From Heliopora coerulea (taxonomy: Eukaryota > Cnidaria > Anthozoa > Scleralcyonacea > Helioporidae): a stretch of 64,000 bases of DNA. Under the pieces are notes generated by a model. It had not been told where the DNA came from and made no database searches. It saw only the letters and a program-made list of their open reading frames with translations. Positions within the stretch are counted from its first letter, which is position 1, and each line of letters begins with the position of its first letter. Below, in pieces: positions 1-10,560 of the stretch. The stretch is from assembly GCA_030142905.1 (NCBI GenBank), contig JASJOG010000193.1:559010-623009 (forward strand), written 5' to 3'. The translations under genes were made by a program, and so were the position numbers.

Positions 1-23
1 CATGCATTCAGCTGCATGTTACT

Positions 24-1205
24 TTGTTAAACATTCACGGAGAATATTTGAGAAAGCGAATGAATATTATAAAGATGCTTTCCATCTCAACGTTGCAAAA
101 AATTGTTTTAAAACGATTAAATAAAAAGCCAGCTACACCATGCAGATTCTGGGTAAGGCCAGGACAAACAAGTGCTTGGTGGGACAACATTGCCAACCAA
201 ACTGCGGTACCAGAAAAGTGGAGGGAAAACTTCAGGATGGGTCAAGAATCCCTGTACTTGTTAGTGAAGAACTGAGGCCGCACATTGAAGGAAACAACAC
301 TATCATGAGGACAGCAGTCAATGTGAAGCAAGTGGCTGTGACATACTATTTGAGTGATGAAGGTTGTATTCCAAAAATGGCTAATGCATTCGGACTTTTG
401 CACCAAGCAGTGTCGAAAATCGTCAGGAAGGTGTGTAAAGCCATAACAATCCATCTTGGGCCAAAGTATATTAAGCTTCCAAGTACAGAAGAAGTGCATA
501 ACCTAGTAAAAAAAGGTCCATAGAGCACATGGCTTCCCTCAATGTTTGGGCACAATTGATGGAACTCACATTGAAATTAAGCAACCAAGCATAAACCAAC
601 TGACTAAATTAATCGCAAGGGTCGTCACAGCCTTAATGTTCAAGCTACATGTGACTTCAAGTATTGATTTATGGATGTCATGAAATGGCCTGGGACCGTG
701 CATGATGCAAGAGTATTCTCAAACTCAAGTTAGAATTCTTCCCTGAAGAGTGGAAATATACCTCCTTGCAAATGCACGATCCTACCTGATCAGGACCCTG
801 TGCCGGTGTTCATACTAGGAGATACTGCATACCCACTAATGCCATATGTTATGAAAGAGTATTCAAATGGTGGCTCAACTCTGCAAGAGCAATATTTTGG
901 TTTGACCTTGTGCAAGTCTTGCATCATAATCAAGTGTTTCTTTGGTTGCCTTAAAGCACAGTTTGGAGCTTTGAAGACAGCCATGGATATAAATATGGAT
1001 GAGCTCCCTTGTGTCGTTTATGCATGCTTTGTGTTGCATAATTACTGTGAGCTTGAAGAATGAAAAGATTGCAGAAGAAAAGGTTGCCTCTGCCATCGAA
1101 TATGCTCAAGACTTTCAACCAGCTGTTATGGCCAACAACATCACTATTGATTGTAAGGAGAGTGAAGGTAATAAAATAAGAATTCTAACCAGGTACTTTG
1201 ACCCT
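24..1205 (+). pseudogene. PIF/Harbinger-type transposase, broken
   Basis: DDE transposase of the PIF/Harbinger superfamily, which cuts and pastes its own element. The N-terminal part (about 24-523) is read in two overlapping frames. The first catalytic Asp lies in GTIDGTHIEIK (about 552-585). The second region reads WPGTVHDARVF (about 682-715), followed by LGDTAYPL (about 815-840). The last motif is VLHNYCELEE (about 1033-1062). Stops or frameshifts fall near 523, 670, 730 and 1060, so no intact product is possible. The 3' end converges on the Myb-like ORF on the other strand, a usual Harbinger arrangement. Seen: motifs and breaks. Known: IDGTHI and HNxxE-type motifs mark this superfamily. 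Neither terminal inverted repeat nor target duplication was found; the left end may lie outside the window. Confidence 0.85.
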
Positions 1206-1766
1206 ATGCCTTTGCATTTCTTGAGAAGGCTAAGGGTTCCCGGTATCTTCTCTCACTCTCGAAGTTTGTACTTGATGCAGGACTTGCTGGAGCTGGACTC
1301 AAGCTTCTTGATTCTACTTCCTCTGTAATGTCGGTAGACTCTATTCCAGCATGTATAGTTGATGTACCAGGAGATCCTCCCCTTATAGCCTCGCATGACT
1401 TAAAGTAGAGGAGAACTACCCTGCCATGTCCACTTTTTCTGCCAATATCAATGGCTGCTCTGAATTTCTATTGTATTGCCTTTAGTTTGGTGGTTATAAT
1501 TACCTTCATCAGCTTTTCTTTCTTGTGTGGAAAATCTTTGCCAATGGCCTCGGCATTTTCTGCGCATGGATACTGTGCCGTGAACAGCTCAAGGATGTCA
1601 GAGTACTTGCTGTGACAAGTTTCCCAGTCGACATTCTTGTGGTTTGTCCGACTTTACAGTCCTGAGTAATTTTAAGGAGAAGCTCTACTTCATAATCCGT
1701 CCAAATAAATGATTCAGGTTTACTTTTTGCCTTAGATTTAGTTGTTCCTTTTGTCGACTCAGCCAT
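1204..1766 (-). pseudogene. Myb/SANT-like DNA-binding protein of the Harbinger element, broken
   Basis: Accessory DNA-binding protein that PIF/Harbinger elements carry beside the transposase. The start gives a Lys/Ser-rich lead and then FIWTDYEVELLLK (about residues 20-32), the first helix of a Myb/SANT-like domain. The downstream part is read in other frames. It includes a GHGRVVLLYF segment near 1400-1430 and a Ser/Pro-rich tail ending near 1204. Frame changes occur around 1640 and 1480. It is convergent with the transposase and the 3' ends meet. The function is inferred from the SANT-like start and the neighbour. Confidence 0.7.
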
Positions 1767-1976
1767 TTCAAATCAAACAACAGCCAATACAAAGCAAATA
1801 CAAGATATTTTTTTATAAATTGCACCAAATTAACATAGTTGGTATGTGAGCGTGCACAGATTATTGCAATTCGAGCCTGCAATTGTTTGGAAGAGCTCAT
1901 ATTCCTAGGTGATGCACAATGTTCCATGCCAGGCGCTATCATATTTCCATTGTGTTTGCGTTTACGTGAGGACATG

Positions 1977-2022
1977 AATTTTTTTAAAAATGGAGAAAAA
2001 AATCTCCATTTTTAAAAAAATT
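1977..2022. repeat. Perfect 20-bp-arm palindrome, 6-bp loop
   Basis: The left arm 1977-1996 is AATTTTTTTAAAAATGGAGA. The right arm 2003-2022 is its exact reverse complement, separated by AAAAAA. It lies where the Harbinger remnant meets the truncated retrotransposon integrase. It could be a transposon end, a hairpin-forming junction or a small foldback element. Confidence 0.85.
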
Positions 2023-2039
2023 TGGATACGTGTTGACAG

Positions 2040-3735
2040 GGCCTGAAACTGTTAAATCCCTAGCTCATACATGGCCTGTTGAAAGATACTTGACATGAAA
2101 TTATAACCTTTGTCCGACTGAATCAACTTTGGGAGGCCGACAAGTGAAAAAAAAAAGTCTAATCAAGGGTATAGCTTCTGGGAATCTTGTAGATGCACAC
2201 ATGGTCAACAAGAATGGATTTCCTGACTTAGTTTGCAGTGAAGGGCCAACAGAATCTACAAGAATCATACTAAGAGGTTCTTCAAGGGCAGGAAGGGGTT
2301 GGTTTGGTTTCCCAACCATCTGGCAGGTATGACAATACCTACAAAACTGCACAACATCTTTCCCAAGACCAAGCCAGTACAAATCACTCGATACTTTGGG
2401 ATACATCTTATTAACACCTAAATGACCAGACATTTAGGGTGTCATGTGCCAAACGTAGTACTTCAGAACAATAAACCTTAGGAACAACAATTTGGTACTT
2501 CACTGTCCATTCATCCTCCAGAGGTCTCCATTTCTGCATGAACATGTTTTTTTTTTTATAAAATAACAAACTGGATTACTAGAAATATCATTGTTGTCTA
2601 CAGGTTTTTGAAACAGGGGTGAAGTCTCAGGATGACTTTGAAAGGGATTGACCCTGATTTGAAAAACTTTGTCTAGATAAATTTTCTTTAAAAGAATTAG
2701 ATTCACATGTGACATTAAATTGATTATTTTCAAATACTTCTTTAGAAAAGTGTTAAACAAACCAATGTCTGCATCAACAGCTTGCATAACAGCACAAGGA
2801 TACAAACCAGGAATCTCCTGCTCGATAGAATCAGGAGCTTGGTCAGAAGAGGACCACCTGCCACCTTATCCCTAGCAAGGTGAATTCCTAAAACTACAGG
2901 GCCAGAAACAAAATTTGAAGCAGAACAGATGAACATCTGAAGAATCTACTCCTTTAATAAAAACATTTGTACCATAATAAGACTAATCAGAAAATGGCAA
3001 AGTATCTGCCAACAAAAGAGACTGTGAAGACCCGGTATCTCTTAATATTTCAATAGGAGTAGCATTAATTAAATCACTTTTAAGTGAAACAAAACCATCA
3101 TAAGTGAATGGTCCAAAAATCTCCATGATGGGATAAGAAGAGGATTCAATGCAAACCTAACAACTATCGCTTATAGATTTAATGTCAGAAAATGTATCAG
3201 GCACATAATTAACAAACTTAGATTTCACAAATCTAATAGGCTTTGATTCATTTTGGCCACTCTCTTTTCTTTTAATTTTCCAACAATCACTTAACAAATG
3301 ACCTGGTTCTACTGGTATGTTCTGTTGTACTGTCTTGGATGTTGGTGTATTTGTGTGGCTATTATCAAAGGTTCATTTAAAAAATGGTGGGTTTATTGAA
3401 AGATTCCTCAAGTGCGTTCCTAGGTGGACCACTAAAGTGCTTGTTGTCAGGTATAAGCGATAAAATTCGTTGTTTTGAACCTTATAAGTGAGAGAATAAT
3501 CATCAGGTAAATGAACTGCTGCAGCCAAAGTTTCTGCTTTTTGTTTATTGATAAATGACCAGGTATCACCATGAATACATCACTTAAACTCTTTGATCAA
3601 AATAAGCTGCTGTAGTTTTTCTGAAGTGTACCAACAATCAAATAACTGTTCTTTCATTCCCCAAATTTTTGGCGATATGCTTCCATCAAAGAGTTGATTC
3701 TTCAATGGTATAACTTGAAGCCTGTTCTTTAGTCA
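2040..3735 (-). pseudogene. Ty3-type LTR retrotransposon fragment: gag, protease, integrase
   Basis: Remnant polyprotein read right to left. A gag-like region lies at about 3320-3735. A partial zinc-knuckle-like GHLLSDCW follows near 3285-3310. An aspartic protease motif RDTGSSQSLLL is at about 3015-3045. A linker region comes next, then a zinc-binding H2C2 integrase domain (MSGHLGVNK through CRYCHTCQ, about 2320-2433) and the start of the integrase core with DSVGP and TRFPEAIPL. A further core piece with QSDKG (about 2110-2130, other frame) ends near 2040 at the palindrome. Reverse transcriptase and RNase H are absent, and protease runs directly into integrase. Many stops. No LTRs seen. Confidence 0.8.
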
Positions 3736-4097
3736 ATTGGGTGTAAATCTCACAAGCCTTTACCGATTAAAACACTTTACAACTAGAAATATGTGCATGC
3801 AACAACCCCTCGCCCACCATTCCAATATATCTCTCAAGAGTCCAAAATGGAAATTATTTTTATTTAAACTGTTCTTCATCATATTTACATTTAAAAGTTT
3901 GACTCTGTCCTATTATAACAAAACATTCAGAGAGAATAACCTTTAACGGTTTTACAAATAATGGGATCCATCCTACTACCGATTATTCCGCCACCTACTT
4001 TGGAAGACCTTAAGGCGAGTTAGAAGGGTTTTGAGAGACCATAAAGTGAAACCATATGGTAATTTTTAATTTAAGACGGGGATTTCCCACTCCAATG
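3736..4097. other. Stretch without a recognisable gene
   Basis: The plus-strand open frame at 3737-3946 has no motif I recognise and looks like chance. Nothing else supportable is seen between the retrotransposon fragment and the 4.1-kb palindrome. Confidence 0.5.
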
Positions 4098-4187
4098 CAT
4101 ACCAAATATCCCTAACAACTTGAATAGATCAATGTCAACAAAAAAAACTATTTTTGACAAGGCTAGTTGTCAGGGATATTTGGTATG
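4098..4187. repeat. Inverted repeat, 23-bp arms, 44-bp loop
   Basis: The left arm is 4098-4120 (CATACCAAATATCCCTAACA and three more bases) and the right arm is 4165-4187. They match at 22 of 23 positions as reverse complements. It is a foldback structure at the left edge of element A. It could be a small MITE-like unit or part of an element terminus. Confidence 0.8.
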
Positions 4188-4686
4188 TTATCTGTTGTGT
4201 TAAACAGTTGGGGTCAGAAGGTCAGCAGCTCCGGTAATACCCATTTTAATTGATAAATACAAAAAAAATATTCTTCAGGCTCTTCTTGTTTATTAGTTTT
4301 ATGACCATATACATGCTTAGCAGTGGTAATCCCACCTGATATAATACCAAGAAATAGGATATATGGGGTAATTCTTTCAACTAATAAGTGAACATCTCTT
4401 TTTAACAATTCATCTTTATTCAGTTCTTTTGTTAATTCCTCAGGGGACTCAATAGCATCAACACCTCCTAAAGTATTCGCAAATCTACTTATTAATAGAT
4501 CAGTTAGGAACTCATTAGCTTTTTGCATTTGTTTACATTCATATTCAGTGTATAGTTTATTGATAACCCTTTGACTAGCCTTCTTTATGTAAGCAACAGA
4601 TTTATCTAAGATGTGTTTGAGGCAACTTGGTAATTATGTTCTTAACATGCACACTCTCAAGCTGTTCTCTCAGGAAAACTTTCTGA

Positions 4687-4755
4687 GTCCCTGACGGGAA
4701 TCGAACCCATAACCTGATCACTGGTGAGACGCTCTAACCATTGAGCTACAAAGAC
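4687..4755 (-). repeat. tRNA-like sequence, SINE unit 1
   Basis: The acceptor arms GTCTTTG and CAGGGAC pair throughout if G-T pairs are allowed. The D arm is GCTC-AATGGTTA-GAGC and the T arm contains GGGTTCGATTCCC. The anticodon arm is poorly paired and three bases shorter than in the other full copies. It is a SINE head, not a credible functional tRNA. Confidence 0.7.
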
Positions 4756-5742
4756 TCAGATGGTGAGCAAAGGTTAAATTTGTATACTGGTTCCTATAGG
4801 TTGTAGACATATGTACTGTCAGTCTCGATATGTTGTCTATTTTTATGTTAATCAATGATGTGTTTGTGGTAGCTTGGTAATTATGTACTTAATACGCATG
4901 CTCTCAAGCTGTTCTCTCGGAAAAACTTTCTGAGTCCCTGACAGAAATCAAACCTGTAACCTTCTGATCGCCGGTGAGATGCTCTAACCATTGAGCTACA
5001 AAGACTCAGATGGTGAGTGAAGGTTAAATTTGTATACTGGTTTATATAGGTTGTAGACATATGTACTGCCAGTCTGCTAGTCTCGATATGTCGTCTGTTT
5101 ATGTTAATCAATGATGTGTTTGTGGTAGCTTGGTAATTATGTACTTAATATGCATGCTCTTGAGCTGTTCTCTCAGAAAAACTTTCTGATCGCCGGTGAG
5201 ATGCTCAAACCATTGAGCTACAAAGACTCAGATGGTGAGCAAAGGCTAAATTTGTATACTGGTTCGTATAGCTTGTAGACATATGTACTGCCAGTCTGCT
5301 AGTCTCGATATGTCTTTTATTTTTATGTTAATCAATTATGTGTTTGCGGTAGCTTCGTAATTATGTACTTAATACGCACGCTCTCGAGCTGTTCTCTCAG
5401 AAAAACTTTCTGATTGCCGGTGAGACGCTCTGACCATTGAGCTACAAAGACTCAGATGGTGAGTGAAGGTTAAATTTGTATACTGGTTTGTATAGATGGT
5501 AGACATGTACTGCCAGTATGCTAGTCTTCATATGTCTTCTATTTTTATGTTAATCAGGGACTCAGAAAGTTTTTCTGAGAGAACAGCTCAAGAGTATGCA
5601 TATTAAGAACATAATTACCAAGCTACCACAAACACATCATTGATTAACATAAAAATAGACATAAAGACTAGCAAACTGGCAGTACATATGTCTACCATCT
5701 ACATGAAGCAGTATACAATTTTAACTTTCACTCACCATCTGA

Positions 5743-5814
5743 GTCTTTGTAGCTCAATGGTTAGAGCATCTTATTGGCAATCAGAAGGTTACGGGTTTGA
5801 TTCCCGTCAGGGAC
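5743..5814 (+). repeat. tRNA-like sequence, SINE unit 5 (inverted)
   Basis: A 72-nt cloverleaf-like sequence with acceptor GTCTTTG/CAGGGAC, D arm GCTC/GAGC, T arm with GGGTTTGATTCCC, and anticodon-position triplet GGC in loop TTGGCAA. One mismatch in the anticodon stem and its repeat context point to a tRNA-derived SINE rather than a working tRNA gene. Confidence 0.65.
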
Positions 5815-6087
5815 TCAGAAAGTTTTTCTGAGAGAACAGCTTGAGAGTGTGTATATTAAGAGATTTATCTAAATCACTATCTTCTGCTAATTTCAAAAGT
5901 TCATCTCTCTTTTTCTAAATTACTGTTATCATTTTGCAGTTCAACCTTTTCTGGTTTTTCATAGGATATATTATTGATTTCCTCTTCTACAATATTTTCT
6001 GCAGTTATTACCTCTTCTAATAACTCATTGATTGTTTCAGGTTTTGTATTCTTGTGTTTAGGCATTATCTATATATTAGCATATATT

Positions 6088-6682
6088 CTATTTTTGCAGA
6101 TTAATAATTTTATAGTCAAATGGGTGGCATAAATTGATTTTCAGTGTTGCATATTCAATGTTCTTTAGTTTTTCAATTATACTTTTTCTTTCACTTTTTG
6201 AACTATGATCTAAGTATCTACGGAAAATAACATTCATATCATCTTCATCTGGATTATAAAAAGTGACAACTCTTGCTATGTTATCTCTATAAGGCTCTGA
6301 TATACTGTTTAATTGTTGAGTAATTACTATTGTGGGCAGCCCAAAATGTCTATCTGAAAAAGCCAATTTAACTAACTCACTGGTTCTATTTTTGACATCC
6401 TGACTACTTGCATGACCGTCCAATATAATCAAACTATTGGTTCCTTTAAAGATTTCCTGTACATTATGTAGTATTTTGTCTACTTTGTCCTGATCGCATT
6501 CTATGGCATATAAATCAGAATCATTAATACATTTCCATTGTTGGCATGTTTCATTCCATGAAAATGTAGGGCAAATTAAAATATGATCAAAATGTTTATC
6601 AAGTTTTCCACATATTTAGCAAATAAAATGTTTTCCCACAGTTTGTCATGATACATATGATCATGTTGAAAGGTGTTTCCAT
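6088..6682 (-). pseudogene. Element A packaging ATPase (FtsK/HerA-A32 type), frameshifted
   Basis: ATPase expected to pump element DNA into capsids. The likely start is the ATG at 6682. The Walker A-like motif TNCGKTFYLL follows within 20 residues. A frameshift near 6606 separates it from the rest. The Walker B-like segment is LIILDGHASS (about residues 1-10 of the C-terminal open frame). A downstream TIVITQQLNS resembles the sensor region of A32-like ATPases. It sits between the capsid-like gene and the SINE-split gene on the same strand, the expected virion-gene neighbourhood. The family assignment rests on Walker A plus the spacing to the hydrophobic-Asp motif. Confidence 0.8.
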
Positions 6683-6753
6683 CTATATAATACATTATAA
6701 TTAGTACTAAATGCTTTGCAAATCATTGTTTTGGAAATTGATTAGCCCATCAG

Positions 6754-7844
6754 ATGCCACAAAGATATTACGGTAGAATACTGTTTTGGGTGTTTACAAT
6801 CTTTTTACCATGTCCTGTCTTATCCAGCTCTTCGTTGGATCTTAGATCGATGACAAGTGCATACTTATCTTTACAAAACTTTTCGGGAGTAATGAATTCA
6901 TCCATTCCAAGTTTTGACCCAAGTAGTCTCTGCTTCATCATAGAACTGAGACTTTGGGATTCCTTGTGAGTATACTTGGTTTGGCACTCCTTTGATGGTT
7001 AGTTTTACTTTGGTGATATTTGGGTAGATGTATTCTTTGCTATCTTTCCTTGTCGTATTAGTGAACAATAGAACGACGGCTTTCATAGACTGTGAGGAAT
7101 ATTAATATTTTCATTAATTAAAGTGGATGCCGCAGGCCAAACAGTTGTTTTCATGAGTGTTATATGTTCATAAGAAAGGGAACGACCAGAGCCATATTCG
7201 GATGAAACACTGTTGGCAATAGCTTGGTTTTCAATAGTTTCATATTCAAGCTCAAGGTTTTCTAGACTATAACTTCCAAGTGCTTCACCTGTTTGTGCCA
7301 CCTACATTTTGCTTGAATGAGGTAACATGATGTACCTAAAATTATTCATTTGAAATGGTACATACAAACTGTGGTCACTAATGATCCTATCTAAACAGAT
7401 TTTCTGCTTTGTTCCATAAATATCAAACGATAACTTTTCAGAAACCTTTGTAGTATATCCGCACGTTGCTCCAGAGTTTTCTTTGCTAATAAGCTTTCTT
7501 AGGTTCTCAGATGTGATACCATATTCAATCATATTTGCTCTTTGGTTTTTCAATTTATAAAGATCCTTGTGGACACCATAAATGCTTTCGCCATTATTAT
7601 CGTACACTGTTTCACTAGCTAGCCTAATATGCAGTCGTTTTTGCACAAGCCTTGAGAGATTGTTTAGAAAATGGGTTTTAGTGTTATATGTTTTCAAATC
7701 AAAAAGTAGGTGTATTGAACCAGGAACCAAACAACTATCCGGTTTTAGTTTAGGCATGTCAATATATAGTTCCTCTCCTGGTGAGGCTTTGTTGGGGTTC
7801 ATGGTCACGACATGCCTCGTTCTATCACCTTTTATTGAAGCCAT
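6754..7844 (-). pseudogene. Element A major capsid-like protein, broken
   Basis: The start is taken at the internal ATG 7844 (MASIKGDRTRHVVTMNP), since the 16 codons before it do not resemble the family. The protein runs about 350 residues. An in-frame TAG is at 7302-7304, a frameshift near 7085, and another near 6900. Recognisable blocks are PGEELYIDMPKLKPDSCLVP, an acidic ENLELEYETIEN region, and YPNITKVKLTIKGVPNQVYS. I recall this protein from many cnidarian genomes as an unannotated ORF. I interpret it as a jelly-roll capsid protein of a Polinton-like lineage because of size, position beside the ATPase and beta-rich character. The capsid role is inference; the coding family itself is clear. 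Confidence 0.65.
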
Positions 7845-7893
7845 TTGGCTCCTTTGAATCTGTTCTATTAATTGGTATATAGTAATGCACATT

Positions 7894-8790
7894 TTATTTT
7901 TTACTCTGCTGTTTGTATTGGTTGTAAATTAACCAAGCAAAACCCAGTGCTATAACCCATAAATTAGAAGCTAGCCATGCCAATCCTATAGCACCCCAAG
8001 AAATTGCTTGAGCGATGTTTAATATTGGTGCCAGTAATGGTCCCAGTTTTTTACCAATATTATATACAGCCTTAGCAAACTTTCCAGTAGCTTTATCACC
8101 TTTAGATATAGCCTTACGAGCCCCCATGACGATTGTTGTTATAATGCAGGTGCTAGTGATTGCCAAAGCACTTACACTTGCCAAGTTTTCTTTTGCCCAC
8201 TTTTTCAACTCTTCTAGTCTTGTTAAGTCTTTAATTGATTCATTATCATGAGCTGTTTCTTTGATTATTTTGGTGGCTTCTTGATGTTCTGGTTCTTCAC
8301 GCTTTTCTGTTATTCTTATATAATCGGGTTTTAATTTTGGAGTCTCACTAATGTTTTTACATAACTGTTTTCTTCTAGGGTCGAATTCTGTTGATTCTTT
8401 TGATCTGTAACGATTACTTTGTATTTCTAGTGAATTTATCTTATCATCTACTGTACCAGTTGGGTTTAAAAACATTGATGCCTCTCTTAACTCTTGGTCG
8501 CTGATGGTCAATCCTTTTATTATATCGGCTCTTTCTTCCAGTCTTGTATGTATATTTACTGTTGAGTCTGTAACCATTTCATCTGATCTATGACATTTTC
8601 TGGTACATCTGGTAATTCATTGGTATAATCATGACCACCATCATTTTTGTTGTATCAAGGCGGTGATTTTGAATCTCTTCTTAGTCTGTTTATGAGAGTT
8701 CCTGCTTTATGATTTGGTTTATCCGGTAATGTTTTTTGTTCTTTCTTCAATTATTTTACTTATTTGTTCCTCTGCGAATTCTGGATAAAT
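7894..8790 (-). pseudogene. Element A protein with C-terminal hydrophobic segments
   Basis: An open frame of 227 residues (8577-7894), with an apparent frameshifted extension upstream to about 8790 (NDGGHDYTNELPDVPEN in another frame). The N-terminal two thirds is polar and charged. Hydrophobic stretches lie near residues 138-160 (SALAITSTCIITTIVMGA), about 180-198 and 200-217 (LWVIALGFAWLIYN). A basic end KQQSKK follows. The arrangement suggests a membrane-interacting virion protein. It sits just upstream of the capsid-like gene on the same strand. No family name recognised. Confidence 0.6.
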
Positions 8791-8804
8791 TGGTTAATTG
8801 TTTA

Positions 8805-9270
8805 TTAATTACATAACAGTTTTGTTTCGTTTGTATTTATGAATAGTTTTTTTACTAACTCATTGAACTCCTTACCTTCTGATGTGTCTTGATTTAAGTT
8901 TGTGAATTTGTCTGTGGTTGTATTGATTACCCTTACATTGATGCCTTTATATGTTAAGGTTGTTGTAAATCCACCTAATTTTATTTTTCCACCTCTTAAA
9001 AATCTTGATGATCCTCGGTATTATTGAAAATGGGTCAGATTTCCATCTCCATCTGTTAACACTATATATGATCTTGTGAATTTGATTCATTCTTCACTAT
9101 TATTGTTTTTTTTTCAAATTTCACCCTTTCCTGTTAACCTGTCGTTTATGAAACTGTTTTATGTTATCCCTTACCCCAGTCTTTTGAACTACACCAATGT
9201 CAGAATCAAGATATTTTAAATCTTCATCTATCCATCTGGTGTTATCAAATGGGTTTTCTGTTTTACTATG
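8805..9270 (-). pseudogene. Element A unknown protein, degenerate
   Basis: Minus-strand coding remnants occur in two frames. One at about 9130-9260 includes NTRWIDEDLKYLDSDIG. One at 8805-9010 includes GGKIKLGGFTTTLTYKGINV and ends at a TAA at 8805-8807. Frame changes lie near 9010-9120. The gene lies between the integrase and the hydrophobic-segment protein on the same strand. I recognise the second part as a conserved piece in related cnidarian elements but know no function. Confidence 0.5.
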
Positions 9271-9417
9271 GAGTGTAAACGGTTTTTTTAGTCAATTAAG
9301 TTCTTTCCTTTTGATAATGTCAGTGTATTCATGTTAGTTAGAGGGGTATTACCATTTGCAATTTCTATAAGAATCATGGACTCACATTTAAATAGTAATT
9401 CATCTGAACCAATATTA

Positions 9418-10548
9418 TCATATTCTGACTGTTTTTTTACCTGAATATTGGATCTGAAAATCATCAAAACCTTCTTCATCCATTTGTATATCGCTATGAG
9501 GAATCCAACTATTATGTTTACTATCATAACCTGACCATTTGACAAGAGCTATGTTTTTGCCTTTTACTTTTTTTCTTTTTAGTATTTTTTCAACTTTATA
9601 AACATCAGACAAGTTCTCTTTGTAGTATTTCCCAATAATTGGTTCACCTTCTAGATCCTCTATTTCATAAACAGTTGGGTCACCACATTTAACCTTGACC
9701 ACTTTGAACAGTTCTTCAGTGAAATTGATATCATAATCTTTAGTAAAAGTGCTTTTATATTTTGATATTTGGACAGTGCCTCCTACCCTAAATTTAGGTA
9801 ATGGTGTCTCAGCATAGAGATGACCACATAGAGTGGTCCAAACCTTGTCTTCATTCTTTTTGTTAACATCCTTTGGTTTTAATATGGTGCTGTGCTTAGT
9901 ATTGTTGTAATTATACACCAATTGGTCCAGTATGTCAATCTATTTATAAGTTCCTTTACAATAGAAGTATTTCCACATAGCAGTTCTAAGAGTTCTGTTG
10001 AATCTTTCTACAACAGCGGCCTTTTTATCAGAGTTTGTGGAGAAATACTTAATATAATATTTTTCTAATAACAACTTTACACCAACATTGTAAAACTCCT
10101 TTCCATCATCAAATTGTGCTAATTTAGGATAGTCACCAAATCTCTCTTTAAATTGCCTCGATAGTTCTGTGACTGCTTTTGTCATATTATTAGTGTCTTT
10201 CCTATAAACTGGAACTGCAAATGCATACCTGCTAAGAATTTCAATAGATGTTAATATCCAGTAATAGCCTTTGTTTTTGTTTTTATATGAACCCATGTCA
10301 ACGAGATCCATCTGTATCTGCTCACCAAGATAGTTAAATTTAGTTTGTTTAAATTTGTGTTTTCTGACAATTGGTTTATATCTGGTGTATGTGTCTTGTG
10401 AACTTAACCAGTCTTTCACCTGCTCTCTGCTAACACTTAAACCATCTTCTAATGCTTTTTGATATAATCTTTCTGTAGAGTGGTAACCAGTTTTAGGATT
10501 GTAGTAAATACCTCTCAACCCTTGTTCTGACTCTATGTCTTTATCCAT
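9418..10548 (-). pseudogene. Element A integrase with chromodomain, one nonsense codon
   Basis: Retroviral-type (rve) DDE integrase of about 376 codons. It is open except for one in-frame TAG at 9940-9942. Catalytic residues are visible: Asp in QMDLVDMG, Asp in AQFDDGKEF, and Glu in AAVVERFNRT, all N-terminal to the stop. An SH3-like region follows (FRVGGTVQISKYKS). A chromodomain lies near the C-terminus (YKVEKILKRKKVKG through LVKWSGYDSKHNSW). Chromodomains can target integration to marked chromatin. A similar arrangement occurs in Polinton and Ty3-type integrases. It is one of the least damaged genes in the window, suggesting a fairly young element. Confidence 0.9.
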
Positions 10549-10560
10549 ATAAATTACATT

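Larger units (their letters stand above)
4610..5860. mobile_element. tRNA-derived SINE cluster: four tandem units plus one inverted unit
   Basis: The insertion lies between 12-bp direct repeats AGATTTATCTAA (4598-4609, 5861-5872). It holds four head-to-tail units on the minus strand (about 4610-4856, 4857-5110, 5111-5337, 5338-5557) and one unit on the plus strand (about 5560-5860). Each unit has a tRNA-like part (box A-like TAGCTCAATGGTTAGAGC), an adjoining conserved stretch GAAAGTTTTTCTGAGAGAAC, and a tail with GTAGACATATGTACTGCCAG. Units 3 and 4 both lack the T-arm region. The units are 80-90 percent alike by eye. Confidence 0.85.
4214..6065 (-). pseudogene. Element A unknown protein, split by a SINE cluster
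   Basis: The gene starts at an ATG at 6065 with a charged, Glu-rich N-terminal part (MPKHKNTKPETINELLEEVI). Its open C-terminal part is at 4214-4528 (MQKANEFLTDLLISRF). The two halves are separated by the insertion 4610-5860. A direct repeat AGATTTATCTAA (4598-4609 and 5861-5872) marks the insertion point. There is also a frameshift near 5915. The C-terminal half has a moderately hydrophobic segment (ITPYILFLGIISGGITTA, about residues 52-69 of that half). It lies next to the ATPase, downstream on the same strand. I do not recognise a family. Position in a virion-gene cluster suggests a structural or assembly role, but that is inference. Confidence 0.6.

Noticed and set aside
4687..5814. Functional tRNA genes
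   Set aside because: The cloverleaf arms are recognisable, but anticodon arms are mismatched, two copies lack the T arm, and all lie in repeat units with a shared non-tRNA tail. They are SINE heads.
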